A stretch of DNA of 42,775 bases from Trueperaceae bacterium (GCA_020354625.1 CP070651.1:962317-1005091), one strand, 5' to 3'. Shown: positions 26,700 through 35,656, counted from the stretch's first letter. A program made the numbers and translations. Notes: generated from the letters alone by a model not told the origin.

Positions 26700-27893
26700 A
26701 TGCCGACGGTGACAATTCTTTCAAACGGGCATGGCGAGGATGTGATTGGAGCCCAACTTGCTCAGGAATTGCTCTATCAGCGACCCGACTTGCTCCTTCA
26801 AGCCTATCCGACTGTAGATCGAGGAGAGGCCTACGAGAGTGTGGGTATCCCGATCCTGGGACCGCGAAAGCGTATGCCTAGTGGCGGTCTCCTACTACAC
26901 TCTATGGAATACTTCGTCGAAGACATACGTGCCGGTTTTGTGCCGATGACGCTTCGTCAGATCCGTGATCTTTGGCAGTTGCAAACAGACGTACTCCTGG
27001 TCGTGGGTGACATCTATGCACAGTTGCTATCGGCACTGGTAAGGGCCGAGGCCCGGTTTGTAGTGCAATCGCTCGTTTCTGCCTATCAGTCGCACGGTAT
27101 CCATCTTCGGCGCTTGAACCGTTCGGTCATGGAGAACATTACGTACTTCGAGAGAGTTCTTATGCGCCGGTTGGCTGTACGCGTCTACGTTCGGGACGAG
27201 CGTACCCGGGCGAGTCTCGAAAAGAGAGGGCTCGACCATGTACGAGCTCTCGGCAATCCGATTCTCGATGCGCTACAGGGAGAGCCGATCACGGAACTAA
27301 AGGATGAACCCTGTGTAGTCGCTCTACTTCCCGGTACCCGCCGACATGCTGAGAAGGCCTTGGATTTGATGCTCGAGGCTCTTGCCAGGTTGTCGGGAGT
27401 AACGGGTGTGGTCGCGTGGGCTGCTGGAGATCTACCCGATTTCTCCAACTGGCAGGTGAAGCGGGGTGCTGCGGAAAACTTGATTGCGATCCTGCAACGG
27501 GCATCCCAGCGTGTGTTCGTCTTCAGGGAGCGTTTTGCCGATGTGTTGAAGAGTTCCGATCTTGTTTTGGGAACGGCGGGTACCGCCAATGAGCAGGCGG
27601 TTGCCCTGGGTATCCCTGTGATTTCGTTTGCACTACCACCGTTTTACACGGCAGCTTTTTTAGAGAACCAGAAGCGCTTGCTTGGTGATTCGTTGGTGGT
27701 GACAAGTCCCGATATTCGAGAGATCGCGGCTGTGATCGATGATCTCAGAAACGATGCTGAATATATGGAACAAGTTGCGCGCTTGGGGCCCGAGCGGCTG
27801 GGAAGACCTGGGGGGAGTCGTGCGATTGTCAATGATCTTCTAGAGTGTGCTGGGAAACTCGGGGTGATCGATAAGAGCTACATAGGTAGGTGA
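26700..27893 (+). CDS. Lipid-A-disaccharide synthase-related protein (TIGR03492 type)
   Basis: This protein of about 397 residues starts near TILSNGHGEDVIGAQLAQEL, then shows IPILGPRKRMPSGG, VGDIYAQLLSAL, VRALGNPILDAL, VVALLPGTRRHAEKAL and SSDLVLGTAGTANEQAVALG. This is the arrangement of the LpxB-like proteins found in cyanobacteria and Deinococcota that otherwise lack lipid A. A GT-B fold glycosyltransferase acting on an envelope glycolipid is likely, but the substrate is unknown. I chose ATG 26700 because family members begin just before the SNGHGED motif; ATG 26676 adds eight residues and neither has a Shine-Dalgarno. A terminator-like structure follows. Confidence 0.8.
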   Translation: MPTVTILSNGHGEDVIGAQLAQELLYQRPDLLLQAYPTVDRGEAYESVGIPILGPRKRMPSGGLLLHSMEYFVEDIRAGFVPMTLRQIRDLWQLQTDVLLVVGDIYAQLLSALVRAEARFVVQSLVSAYQSHGIHLRRLNRSVMENITYFERVLMRRLAVRVYVRDERTRASLEKRGLDHVRALGNPILDALQGEPITELKDEPCVVALLPGTRRHAEKALDLMLEALARLSGVTGVVAWAAGDLPDFSNWQVKRGAAENLIAILQRASQRVFVFRERFADVLKSSDLVLGTAGTANEQAVALGIPVISFALPPFYTAAFLENQKRLLGDSLVVTSPDIREIAAVIDDLRNDAEYMEQVARLGPERLGRPGGSRAIVNDLLECAGKLGVIDKSYIGR

Positions 27894-27895
27894 AT

Positions 27896-27960
27896 CTAGC
27901 GGTGGTCCCTTCCAAAAAACGGGGATGCCCGGTTAAATCCTACCACCCTGCTAGGTTTTT
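27896..27960 (+). terminator. Possible Rho-independent terminator
   Basis: CTAGCGGTGG (27896–27905) can pair with CCACC-CT-GCTAG (27943–27954) around an inner G+C-rich loop. The stem is followed by GTTTTT (27955–27960). It lies 3 bases after the stop of the preceding gene. The two-base bulge and long loop make it moderate evidence only. Confidence 0.38.
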
Positions 27961-28004
27961 GTTAGACTACGGTTGCGAGAGGTAAGTTCTCTCCTTTGAA
28001 AGCT

Positions 28005-29117
28005 ATGAACGGATTCGTTGCGCTTCGCAAGCCTCGTTTGCCTGAAATTGTTCAACCCCATCGTGCAATCGTAAGAATGCTCGGTGTCAGTAAGAGTTAT
28101 CAAGACCCAAAACATCCAGCGGTCGCCGACTTCACACTCGATATCGAAGAAGGAGAGGTTGTCGCTCTGCTCGGTCCGAGCGGGTGTGGTAAGACCACAC
28201 TGCTAAGGCTGATTGCTGGGTTCGAGGTTCCTAATGAGGGACAGGTGTACGTTTCGGGGCGGGAAGTTGTGGGTCCGAATGTCTGGGTATCTCCAGAGCA
28301 TCGCAAGATCGGTTTTGTCTTCCAAGACTACGCTTTGTTTCCTCATCTTACTGTTCTGCAAAACGTCGCTTTTGGTCTCTCGGCAAGGCAGCGCGATCAG
28401 CGAATACGTCGTGCCAAAGAGGTTCTCGATCTTGTTGGATTAACCATTTTTAGCCGTCGGTATCCTCATCAACTCTCAGGGGGACAGCAACAACGGGTGG
28501 CTTTGGCACGGGCGCTTGCTCCTGAGCCCGATGTCATCTTGTTGGATGAGCCCTTTAGCAATCTCGATGCGGCTCTGCGAGGTTCGACCCGTGAAGAGGT
28601 CAGGCGCATCTTAAAGCGAACGGGAACGACCACGGTGCTCGTTACCCACGATCAAGAGGAGGCGATGACCTTTGCCGACCGGTTGGTTGTCATGAGGGCG
28701 GGGCGACTCGAGCAGCTCGGGGCGCCGGAAGAAGCGTACCTCCGACCGAGGACTGCCTTTGTCGCTAATTTTCTCGGTACTACCAATTTGGTCCGAGGAG
28801 AAGCCAACGGTACGTTCGCGCATACCATACTCGGCGCACTAAAGTTGAGCGAGCCGGCGCAAGGGAGCGTATTGCTTTCGGTGCGCCCTGAAAACCTACG
28901 GTTTGATGCTGCGTCGGGTGTGCCGGTGAGGATTGTCAGTCGTGCCTTTAAAGGCCACGATCTTACCTTTGTTTGCGAATCCCTTTCGGAATCGGTTGAT
29001 TCGAACATACGATTAACGGTGCAAACAGGCCCGAATTGCGGTCTACAAGTTGGTGCCGACACATACCTTCAAGTGAGAGGCTGTGTTGTGCCTTTGGGGG
29101 GGTCCGATAGAGTATAA
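28005..29117 (+). CDS. ABC transporter ATP-binding protein (FbpC/PotA-like), orphan
   Basis: This protein of about 370 residues has an ABC ATPase domain: Walker A GPSGCGKTTLLRLIAGFE (about 54–71), FQDYALFPHLTV (Q-loop), LSGGQQQRVALARAL (signature), VILLDEPFSNLD (Walker B), VTHDQEEAM (H-loop). A C-terminal TOBE-like domain (VLLSVRPENLRF) follows. This form serves iron(III), polyamine or sulfate import. No permease or binding-protein gene is nearby, so partners must be elsewhere. The ATG at 28005 or TTG at 27996 could be the start; no good ribosome site is seen. A TGTTAGACT extended -10-like box lies at 27960–27968. Confidence 0.88.
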   Translation: MNGFVALRKPRLPEIVQPHRAIVRMLGVSKSYQDPKHPAVADFTLDIEEGEVVALLGPSGCGKTTLLRLIAGFEVPNEGQVYVSGREVVGPNVWVSPEHRKIGFVFQDYALFPHLTVLQNVAFGLSARQRDQRIRRAKEVLDLVGLTIFSRRYPHQLSGGQQQRVALARALAPEPDVILLDEPFSNLDAALRGSTREEVRRILKRTGTTTVLVTHDQEEAMTFADRLVVMRAGRLEQLGAPEEAYLRPRTAFVANFLGTTNLVRGEANGTFAHTILGALKLSEPAQGSVLLSVRPENLRFDAASGVPVRIVSRAFKGHDLTFVCESLSESVDSNIRLTVQTGPNCGLQVGADTYLQVRGCVVPLGGSDRV

Positions 29118-29158
29118 GTATAATTTGCTTGCGCAGGCGCTTTTGCGCGAGAGGGTTC

Positions 29159-30304
29159 TCACAGCACACTGGGTGGGTCGTAGCGTTTCTTGATGGTGAT
29201 GGCGAGTTGATAGAACTCGACGAGTGTCTCCGTAGCTGCGCGCCAATTCCAACTTTGCATATCGATTCGTGCTTGTTGCCCCAATTTCACCCTGAGATCA
29301 CGATCGAATAGGAGTTCTCCAAGCCGCTCGGTAAACTCACCGAGATCGCCCGGAGTGAATACAAAACCGTTCTTCCCATGTTCGATGACGTCGGGAATTC
29401 CACCTGCTCGTGCACCGACTGCAGGCACGCCTGATGCCATGGCCTCCATTGCAACAAAGCCGAGGGTCTCGGTATCCGAAGGGAAAGCGAACACATCGGA
29501 ACTTGCATAGGCCTCGGCCAAGTCTTGGCCACTCAGATATCCTGTAAACACTGTCGCTGTGTTCCGGAAGCGTCGATGGAGATATCTTTCGGCGGGTCCG
29601 GAGCCGACGATAGCCAGCCTTACACCTTCGAGTTGTGTGATGGGTGCGTAGAGCCAATCCAATCGTTTTTCGTGAGATAGTCTTCCAACGTATAGCATCA
29701 GCGGCTCATCCGGGTGTCCTGCAGTAAGTCGATTGCGCATCGACGATGAGTAGTTCTGAGGATGGTACCGTTCAGTATCAACCGCTTTTGGCCATAAACG
29801 GACCCGCTTGATGCCGAGACCACGGGCGGTATTGACCATCGGTTGGCTTGTACATAGGTTGAGATGTGCCTGGTTGTGTACATCTCTCAGGAAAGTCTGC
29901 GACAGCGGACTCAAGAATCCCAACTTGAGGTGTTTTGTGTACTGAGGTATATCGGTGTGAAAGCTGGAAAGCAGTGGGAGATTGCGCTGTTTGGCAAGAG
30001 CTGTTCCCCAAAGCCCCATGATGACCGGATCTACTACGTGGACGATATCCGGCTTAAATCGATCTATTTCCCGTCCCAGCCTAGGACGGGGTAGTCCAAT
30101 AAATACTTCGGGATACCACGGTTTGAACGGGACGCCGGGCACACGGACGATGCGGTGTCCGGCATAGTGAGACGGTGGATTATGAGGCGCGAAGATAAGA
30201 GCGTTGTGTCCTAGGGCCGTCAACTGTTCGAGCGTTCGCACGACACGAGTTACGACCCCATCGATCTTCGGCAGGAAATTTTCGGTAAAAAAGGCGATCC
30301 TCAT
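29159..30304 (-). CDS. sqdX: Glycosyltransferase family 4, SqdX-like sulfoquinovosyltransferase
   Basis: The 381-residue protein begins RIAFFTENFLPKIDGVVTR and continues VVRTLEQL, typical of SqdX/SQD2 and related GT4 enzymes. It has the donor-site segments LYVGRLSHEKRLDWLYAPI (near 205–223) and FPSDTETLGFVAMEAMASG (E-x7-E motif, near 285–303). SqdX transfers sulfoquinovose from its UDP form to diacylglycerol to make the sulfolipid SQDG. The assignment rests on the neighbouring sqdB on the same strand, 195 bases upstream; other GT4 enzymes acting on diacylglycerol (MgdA-like or mannosyltransferases) look similar. No ribosome site is evident at ATG 30304. Confidence 0.78.
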   Translation of the reverse strand: MRIAFFTENFLPKIDGVVTRVVRTLEQLTALGHNALIFAPHNPPSHYAGHRIVRVPGVPFKPWYPEVFIGLPRPRLGREIDRFKPDIVHVVDPVIMGLWGTALAKQRNLPLLSSFHTDIPQYTKHLKLGFLSPLSQTFLRDVHNQAHLNLCTSQPMVNTARGLGIKRVRLWPKAVDTERYHPQNYSSSMRNRLTAGHPDEPLMLYVGRLSHEKRLDWLYAPITQLEGVRLAIVGSGPAERYLHRRFRNTATVFTGYLSGQDLAEAYASSDVFAFPSDTETLGFVAMEAMASGVPAVGARAGGIPDVIEHGKNGFVFTPGDLGEFTERLGELLFDRDLRVKLGQQARIDMQSWNWRAATETLVEFYQLAITIKKRYDPPSVL

Positions 30305-30499
30305 CGAGGTAGAGATGGGGGAATGCCCACCCTTTTGCTTGGAGCGGGAGAGGTCGGAGTAAGAGAATGCCAGAGCCGGCTACAAGCCCCGAACTCGTCT
30401 GGGTTCGAGAAGAAACCGATAAAACTCATTGCGTTCAAGCTACGGAGTTCCCTGCAATGTCGGTACCGATCTGCGGTGCTGCGCCCGATATGTTGCAGC

Positions 30500-31714
30500 C
30501 TAACTTGAAACGGTATCGAGCACTCCTTCTTTAGGTTTACCTGCTTGTTGCTTCGTGGTCCAGGTGCTGGTGCAGGGGATCTTGGAGGGGTCGGCTCTGT
30601 GGGCGTAGCGTTTGGCAACCTCGGTGACCTCAAATAGGAGGCCTTGGCTGAGGGTGGTGGGGTTGAGGCCGAGTTCCAAGAAGAGGTCGTTTTTGACGTG
30701 GAGGTCGTTTTCGGCACTCTCGTTTCTGGGGTTGGGAACAAAAGCGATTTCTGAACCGGTCATGTCGCTGACCAAGGTGGCGAGATCTCGAACCCGGTGG
30801 GTTTCTGTCATCTGATTGAGGATCTTGACGCGATCACCCTTTTCGGGTGGGTTTTCGAGGGCGAGTTGGATGCAGCGAACGGTGTCTTGGATGTGGATAA
30901 AAGCGCGGGTCTGGCCTCCGGTCCCGTGGACGGTGAGGGGGTAGCCGATGGCGGCCTGCATGAGGAAACGGTTCAAGACGGTGCCGTAGTCGCCGTCGTA
31001 GTCGAAGCGGTTGATAAGGCGCTCATCCGAGCTTGTCTCGTTGGTGTTGGTACCCCAGACGATTCCCTGGTGGAGATCGGTGATCCTGACCTGGTCGTTT
31101 TTGGCGTAGTAGGCGAAGAAGAGTTGGTCTTGCGTTTTGGTCATGTGATAGATGCTACCTGGGTTGGCAGGGTAGAGGATCTCCTGGCGAACTCGCTCGC
31201 CATCTTCGGTAACGACTTCTACAGGGAGGTAGCCTTCGGGGATCTTCATGCCGGCGGTGCCGTAGCCGTAGACGCCCATGGTACCTAGGTGAGCGAGGTG
31301 AATATCTAAGCCCGACTCGACGATGGCGCAGAGAACGTTGTGGGTGGCGTTCAGGTTGTTGTTGACGGTGTAGCGTTTGTGGCTGGGACTCTTCATGCTG
31401 TAAGGAGCGGCGCGCTGTTCGGCGAAGTGGACGATAGCCTGGGGCTTGTGCTCCTTGATGAGGGTGAGGAGCCGGTGGTAATTCTCGGCGACGTCGATGC
31501 GGTGGAAGTCGATTCTCTTGCCCGTAAGCTCTTGCCAGGTTGCTAAGCGCATGCCGATAGGAGTGATGGGGGTGAGCGAGGAGGCTTCGAGCTCGTTGTC
31601 GATGTTGCGGCGGCTCAAATTGTCGACAATGATGACTTCGTGGCCCAAGTTGCTGAGGTGCAAGCTCGTCGGCCAGCCGCAGAACCCGTCACCGCCAAGA
31701 ACCATGATCTTCAT
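30500..31714 (-). CDS. sqdB: UDP-sulfoquinovose synthase
   Basis: The 404-residue protein matches the SQD1/SqdB family: the NAD-binding motif VLGGDGFCGWPTSLHLSNLG (residues 5–24), DNLSRRNIDNELEASSLTPI, LGTMGVYGYG with the catalytic Thr at 145, and YHMTKTQDQLFFAYYAKN with Tyr189 and Lys193. These equal the Thr/Tyr/Lys triad of the plant enzyme. It converts UDP-glucose and sulfite to UDP-sulfoquinovose, the head-group donor of the anionic lipid SQDG. Length is as in the family. ATG 31714 is preceded by a perfect AGGAGG. Its G/C-rich third positions on this strand produce long meaningless frames on the opposite strand. Confidence 0.94.
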   Translation of the reverse strand: MKIMVLGGDGFCGWPTSLHLSNLGHEVIIVDNLSRRNIDNELEASSLTPITPIGMRLATWQELTGKRIDFHRIDVAENYHRLLTLIKEHKPQAIVHFAEQRAAPYSMKSPSHKRYTVNNNLNATHNVLCAIVESGLDIHLAHLGTMGVYGYGTAGMKIPEGYLPVEVVTEDGERVRQEILYPANPGSIYHMTKTQDQLFFAYYAKNDQVRITDLHQGIVWGTNTNETSSDERLINRFDYDGDYGTVLNRFLMQAAIGYPLTVHGTGGQTRAFIHIQDTVRCIQLALENPPEKGDRVKILNQMTETHRVRDLATLVSDMTGSEIAFVPNPRNESAENDLHVKNDLFLELGLNPTTLSQGLLFEVTEVAKRYAHRADPSKIPCTSTWTTKQQAGKPKEGVLDTVSS

Positions 31715-31812
31715 TAGATCCTCCTAAGATAGATGCCGTCTAGCTTGGCCAGGTTAGGCATCTTGATTGATGTAGTCTACCATCGGGGTTCAGACCATCT
31801 ATGAAGGTCTTC

Positions 31813-31848
31813 TGAGATGTGGTAGTGCAATGAGATGTGGTAGTGCAA
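31813..31848. repeat. Perfect tandem duplication of 18 bases
   Basis: TGAGATGTGGTAGTGCAA occurs twice without a gap (31813–31830 and 31831–31848) in the region between sqdB and the family 2 glycosyltransferase gene. It lies about 100 bases upstream of sqdB on its strand, so it could be a doubled regulator site or a replication slip. Confidence 0.7.
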
Positions 31849-31874
31849 ACAGTCAGGTGATCGTTTAAGATATC

Positions 31875-33092
31875 TCACGAATAAAGCTCCTGAAACAACC
31901 CCTTCACTTTTCGTCGTAGCTCCCGAAGTTGCCGTATAAAGTAGCGTCTGCGATAGTCGATCGTTTCAGCACGTCGCTCATTCGATTTGATAAGTGACCA
32001 GATCGAGACTATCGCGATGAAAAATGGGTGCAACAGCGCCCAAAAGATCGCAGGTAAACCCCATAGATCACGTCGTTGCAGCAGCTTGGTTCCGATCGCC
32101 ATTCCCAGGAGCTCTACCGCAAATTTCACGCCCCAGAGGGAAAAGACCCACCAACGCAAGGGTGGATGAAAGAGAGATAAGATGACGGATATCGAGAGAA
32201 TCATGCTTTGGAACCCCAAGACGCTAATGCCGAGAAAGAAGGCAGGATGGTAGTGCAATACGTACTGGTAGCGTGAAACCCAGCGGCGACGCTGCTGTAG
32301 CAGAGCTTTGAGTGTCGGCATCGGTTGTGTGAGGACGCGCGTTTCTGGTGTAGTAGCAAAAAGGATACGTTTACTCTTTAGGCGACCCAACCGTTGTGCA
32401 AAGAGATCCTCGTCACCACTAGGGGCGCGACCGTCGGCCCCAAAACCACCCACGGCGTTGAATGCATTGCGGCGATACGCTTGATTGTTGGCACTGCTTG
32501 CAAACTTCCATCCCAGCTGTGTAAGGGCTTTTGATGTCAGCATGAGCGAGAGCCAGTCACTCGATTCGAACCGCTCGAGCCAATTTTTGCAACGATATGC
32601 TCTTGTGCTTTCCACGTAGCCCAGAACCATCACCACGTCGCTTTCGAAATAGGAAACGAGACCGTGGATCCAACCGCGAGGATATCGACAATCGGCATCG
32701 CTGGTAATAATGATTTCACCAGAAGAGTTGGCGATTCCAACTTGAACCGCATGGACTTTGGGAGAAAAGCGCCTACTCGTTGACACGACTTTGATGAGCT
32801 TGAAGCGCTCGTCCAACTTCGCAAATGATCGGATGATCCTCTCGGTTGCGTCAGAGCTCCGGTCATCGACAATGACAAACTCCGCCACACCCGGATAGGT
32901 TTGCTGTGCGAGTGAGGCGAGAGTCGCTGAGAGGTTCACCTCTTCATTATGAGCAGGAATGATGACGCTAACAGAGGGTGTATCTCGGTTCTTCGTTTTC
33001 CGTTCTGGCCGCAGGAGACCGGCAATGATGAGGAGCAGAAGGCCGATGTAGGGAATTACAAGACCATAGAGCGCAATAAGCAGGAACTTCAT
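31875..33092 (-). CDS. Membrane-bound glycosyltransferase family 2
   Basis: The 405-residue protein has an N-terminal membrane span (about 3–27), a GT2 domain with SVSVIIPAHNEEVNLSATLA (about 40–59), FVIVDDRSSDAT, ITSDADCRYP (the DxD-type metal site, about 130–139) and SGDEDLFAQRL, then QQRRRWVSRYQ, the Q-x-x-RW motif of processive polymerases or glycolipid transferases. Three to four membrane spans and a basic tail follow. It probably makes or elongates an envelope glycan or glycolipid; the substrate is unknown. It is in line with sqdB and sqdX (both downstream) and could belong with them functionally. Confidence 0.88.
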   Translation of the reverse strand: MKFLLIALYGLVIPYIGLLLLIIAGLLRPERKTKNRDTPSVSVIIPAHNEEVNLSATLASLAQQTYPGVAEFVIVDDRSSDATERIIRSFAKLDERFKLIKVVSTSRRFSPKVHAVQVGIANSSGEIIITSDADCRYPRGWIHGLVSYFESDVVMVLGYVESTRAYRCKNWLERFESSDWLSLMLTSKALTQLGWKFASSANNQAYRRNAFNAVGGFGADGRAPSGDEDLFAQRLGRLKSKRILFATTPETRVLTQPMPTLKALLQQRRRWVSRYQYVLHYHPAFFLGISVLGFQSMILSISVILSLFHPPLRWWVFSLWGVKFAVELLGMAIGTKLLQRRDLWGLPAIFWALLHPFFIAIVSIWSLIKSNERRAETIDYRRRYFIRQLRELRRKVKGLFQELYS

Positions 33093-33142
33093 CGTGCTGT
33101 CAGCGTTTCAACCATGCCCTACCAACCTGAGGAGAGTGTAAC

Positions 33143-33274
33143 ATGACCGGTACTGAAAAAGTTACCCAACGGTTTAACCAGTGCTGTGATCGACGCCGTG
33201 TATCGTTAGTCGATGCAGTGAGAATGGGCAATTATCCTAAAGAGAGGTCGAACAGGTGGCACGCTACACGTTAG
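33143..33274 (+). CDS. Possible small protein of 43 residues
   Basis: ATG 33143 is preceded by GAGGAGAG at 33129–33136 with suitable spacing. The frame reads MTGTEKVTQRFNQCCDRRRV and ends in KERSNRWHATR. It is basic, with a Cys-Cys pair and no known family. The frame ends just before the helicase start (33287), so it might be a leader peptide for that gene. The strong ribosome site is the main support; length and composition give little. Confidence 0.35.
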   Translation: MTGTEKVTQRFNQCCDRRRVSLVDAVRMGNYPKERSNRWHATR

Positions 33275-33286
33275 TCTTACAACACG

Positions 33287-35605
33287 ATGTCGATGCCACA
33301 CATGATCGATAAGCATAGGAGTTATCACGCTTGGTTGACGAGTCTGGAGGGGTATGAGGGACAGATCTCAGCCTATCATTTCTTCCCGGCTTATCCGCCT
33401 AGTCAGCCGACATCGTACCTGGGAAGGTACCGATCTGTTCTGACGAACTTGGATATTCACCCTTATCGGCACCAAATCCAAGCCTTTGAATATATCGAGC
33501 AAGGTAGACATCTGGTGGTTGCAACACCTACCGCATCGGGAAAGTCTCTTATCTATCAGGTCCCCGTGCTCCAGGCTCTCTTGCAAGGTGAAGCGGCTCT
33601 CTTTCTCTTTCCTACCAAGGCCTTGGCCCGCGATCAAGTCGAGAAACTTGAACGTTTGGTGGCGATGGTGGGTTCAAAGGCAGGTGTAGCGAGCTACGAT
33701 GGGGATACGCCGTCTGACCAGCGTGAGGAGATAAGAGCAAACGCTTCCTGCCTGTTTACCAATCCCGACATGCTCCACTTCGGAATCTTGGCAAATCATT
33801 CCAAGTGGAGCAGCTTTTTGAGCAAGATCCGGTTTGTTGTTGTCGATGAACTGCATAGCTACCGCGGTGTCTTTGGTGTGCACGCAGCCAACATCCTAAG
33901 ACGCTTCTTTCGAGTGCTGGCTCACTACAAGCGCTATCCTCAAGTGATCGCGACTAGCGCCACTATCGGGAATCCGAAAGAGCACGCCTCCAATTTGACC
34001 GGTTTTTCGTTTGAGGCGGTAACGGAGGATAACTTCCCGAGGGCGGCTCGTGAGTTTATCTGTTGGCAACCTGTGTCGAAGTCGAGTTCGTCTGAAGCTG
34101 AAGCTGTGCGTCGCAGCGCACTCACCGAAGCGACCTGGTTATTGGTGCGCTGCCTCCGCGCTGGTTTGAAGTGTATTTTCTTCTGCAACTCCCGAAAGAA
34201 TGCAGAGCTTCTACGTCGCTACGCAAACGGATATCTTAAGGAGACGGAATCGGCTCGCTTGCGGAGCTACCGGGCAGGTTATACGGCTTCTGATCGGCGT
34301 CTCATCGAGACTGGGTTCAAGTGTGGGGACATTCGGGTGCTCACAGCCACTAGTGCGCTGGAACTCGGGGTCGACATAGGGGATGTCGACGTAGTCGTTC
34401 TTGTCGGATATCCGGGGTCTCTCATGGCCTTGTGGCAGCGTGCTGGGCGTGCTGGACGTAGCGGTTCACGTTCCCTCACCATTCTGATCCCGGGGAGCGA
34501 TCCCCTCGATGAGTACTACCTACGCCATCCGGAACTTTTGATTGACGGTTCGATCGAAGATGCAGTCGCTGATGCCTTCAACAGTGAGATTCACCCACTT
34601 CATCTCGCTTGTGCTGCTGCAGAGATTCCTCTGCGAGCGGAGGAGGAGTACCCAGCTCCTTGGGTCGAGATCTCCGAGTTACCGTTCCTGGTAAGGCGTG
34701 AAAATGGCTGGGTGAATCGGGGCCGCTACCCTCATCAGCGGATCCAGATTCGTGGCGTGGGGGGGAAGCGGATCCGGTTGCGTGATGGTCTCGGTAGAAA
34801 CCTTGGAGAGGCCGATTTTTCAACGGCTCTCCGTGAGCTTCATCGAGGGGCAGTGTATTTGCACCAGGGTGAACCGTTCGTGGTAATGGATCTGGATCTA
34901 AAGGGGGGAGTTGCTCTCCTGACTCCCCATATCGAAGATTACTACACGCAAACTCGACATGAGACAGAGATCGAGATTCTCGATGAGGTGAAGCCGTTTG
35001 AAGAAATCTCTTCGCACCTTCAGGGTGAACGTGTTCCTGCACCTCCGTTCGGTGTCTCGACCGGACGCGTGCTCGTGTCGACCGATATCCTCAGCTACGT
35101 TAAGAAACGTTATTTCAGCGGGAAGATACTCGATGAACGGTACCTGGATCTACCTCCGCTCTCATTCAAAACCCAAGGGCTTTGGATCGAGTTGACAGAG
35201 GTCTCTCGAACCGTTTCCCCAGAGCTTCTACCCTCAGCGATGCATGCGCTGGAGCATACCCTTATCGGACTCTTACCTGCTTTTGTACTGTGCGAGCGTG
35301 CGGATGTGGGTGGTGTATCCTATCCCAACTACCCTGCCACGGGGCGGCCGGTGATCTTCATTTACGATGGCTATCCCGGTGGAGTCGGTTATAGCCGCGC
35401 TGGTGCTGCTGCATTTCTCGAGTGGCTCTTGGCTGCCAAGGATCTATTGGCCCGGTGTCTTTGCAAGAGCGGATGCCCACGGTGCATCCTTTCTCCTAAA
35501 TGCGGTAACGGCAATCAGTACCTTGATAAACCGGCAGCCCAAAAGCTTGCCGCGGCTCTCCTCGAATACTTGACTTTTCGTCAGGACCAAAATTTATCGG
35601 CGTGA
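33287..35605 (+). CDS. DEAD/DEAH-box helicase with DUF1998 (MrfA/YprA type)
   Basis: The 772-residue protein has a superfamily 2 core: VATPTASGKSLIYQVPVL (motif I, residues 78–95), FLFPTKALARDQ (Ia), FVVVDELHSYRGVFG (motif II, DELH near 187), IATSATIGNP (III), TATSALELGVDIGDVDVV (V) and LWQRAGRAGRSG (VI). The C-terminus is a DUF1998-like domain with four Cys in CLCKSGCPRC and LSPKCGNG, the metal-binding end of Bacillus MrfA. MrfA removes mitomycin-type adducts and crosslinks independently of UvrA. ATG 33287 lacks a ribosome site; a TAGTCT box lies 9 bases upstream. A role in DNA repair fits a recA-bearing, stress-tolerant lineage. Confidence 0.92.
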   Translation: MSMPHMIDKHRSYHAWLTSLEGYEGQISAYHFFPAYPPSQPTSYLGRYRSVLTNLDIHPYRHQIQAFEYIEQGRHLVVATPTASGKSLIYQVPVLQALLQGEAALFLFPTKALARDQVEKLERLVAMVGSKAGVASYDGDTPSDQREEIRANASCLFTNPDMLHFGILANHSKWSSFLSKIRFVVVDELHSYRGVFGVHAANILRRFFRVLAHYKRYPQVIATSATIGNPKEHASNLTGFSFEAVTEDNFPRAAREFICWQPVSKSSSSEAEAVRRSALTEATWLLVRCLRAGLKCIFFCNSRKNAELLRRYANGYLKETESARLRSYRAGYTASDRRLIETGFKCGDIRVLTATSALELGVDIGDVDVVVLVGYPGSLMALWQRAGRAGRSGSRSLTILIPGSDPLDEYYLRHPELLIDGSIEDAVADAFNSEIHPLHLACAAAEIPLRAEEEYPAPWVEISELPFLVRRENGWVNRGRYPHQRIQIRGVGGKRIRLRDGLGRNLGEADFSTALRELHRGAVYLHQGEPFVVMDLDLKGGVALLTPHIEDYYTQTRHETEIEILDEVKPFEEISSHLQGERVPAPPFGVSTGRVLVSTDILSYVKKRYFSGKILDERYLDLPPLSFKTQGLWIELTEVSRTVSPELLPSAMHALEHTLIGLLPAFVLCERADVGGVSYPNYPATGRPVIFIYDGYPGGVGYSRAGAAAFLEWLLAAKDLLARCLCKSGCPRCILSPKCGNGNQYLDKPAAQKLAAALLEYLTFRQDQNLSA

Positions 35606-35639
35606 ACTTTTCTTGTTGGGGCATACCTGCTCGTCGCTG

Positions 35640-35648
35640 TGCTAGACT
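35640..35648 (+). promoter_or_regulatory. Extended -10 box (TGCTAGACT), leaderless spacing
   Basis: TGC-TAGACT ends 8 bases before the ATG at 35657, with no Shine-Dalgarno between. It is one of several TGnTAGnCT boxes in this window. Confidence 0.45.
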
Positions 35649-35656
35649 AGCGCGCT

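Noticed and set aside
30797-31288. Plus-strand open frame of 163 codons rich in Val, Gly and Asp
   Set aside because: It is antisense to sqdB, whose catalytic motifs are intact; the composition is that of a mirrored G+C-biased gene.
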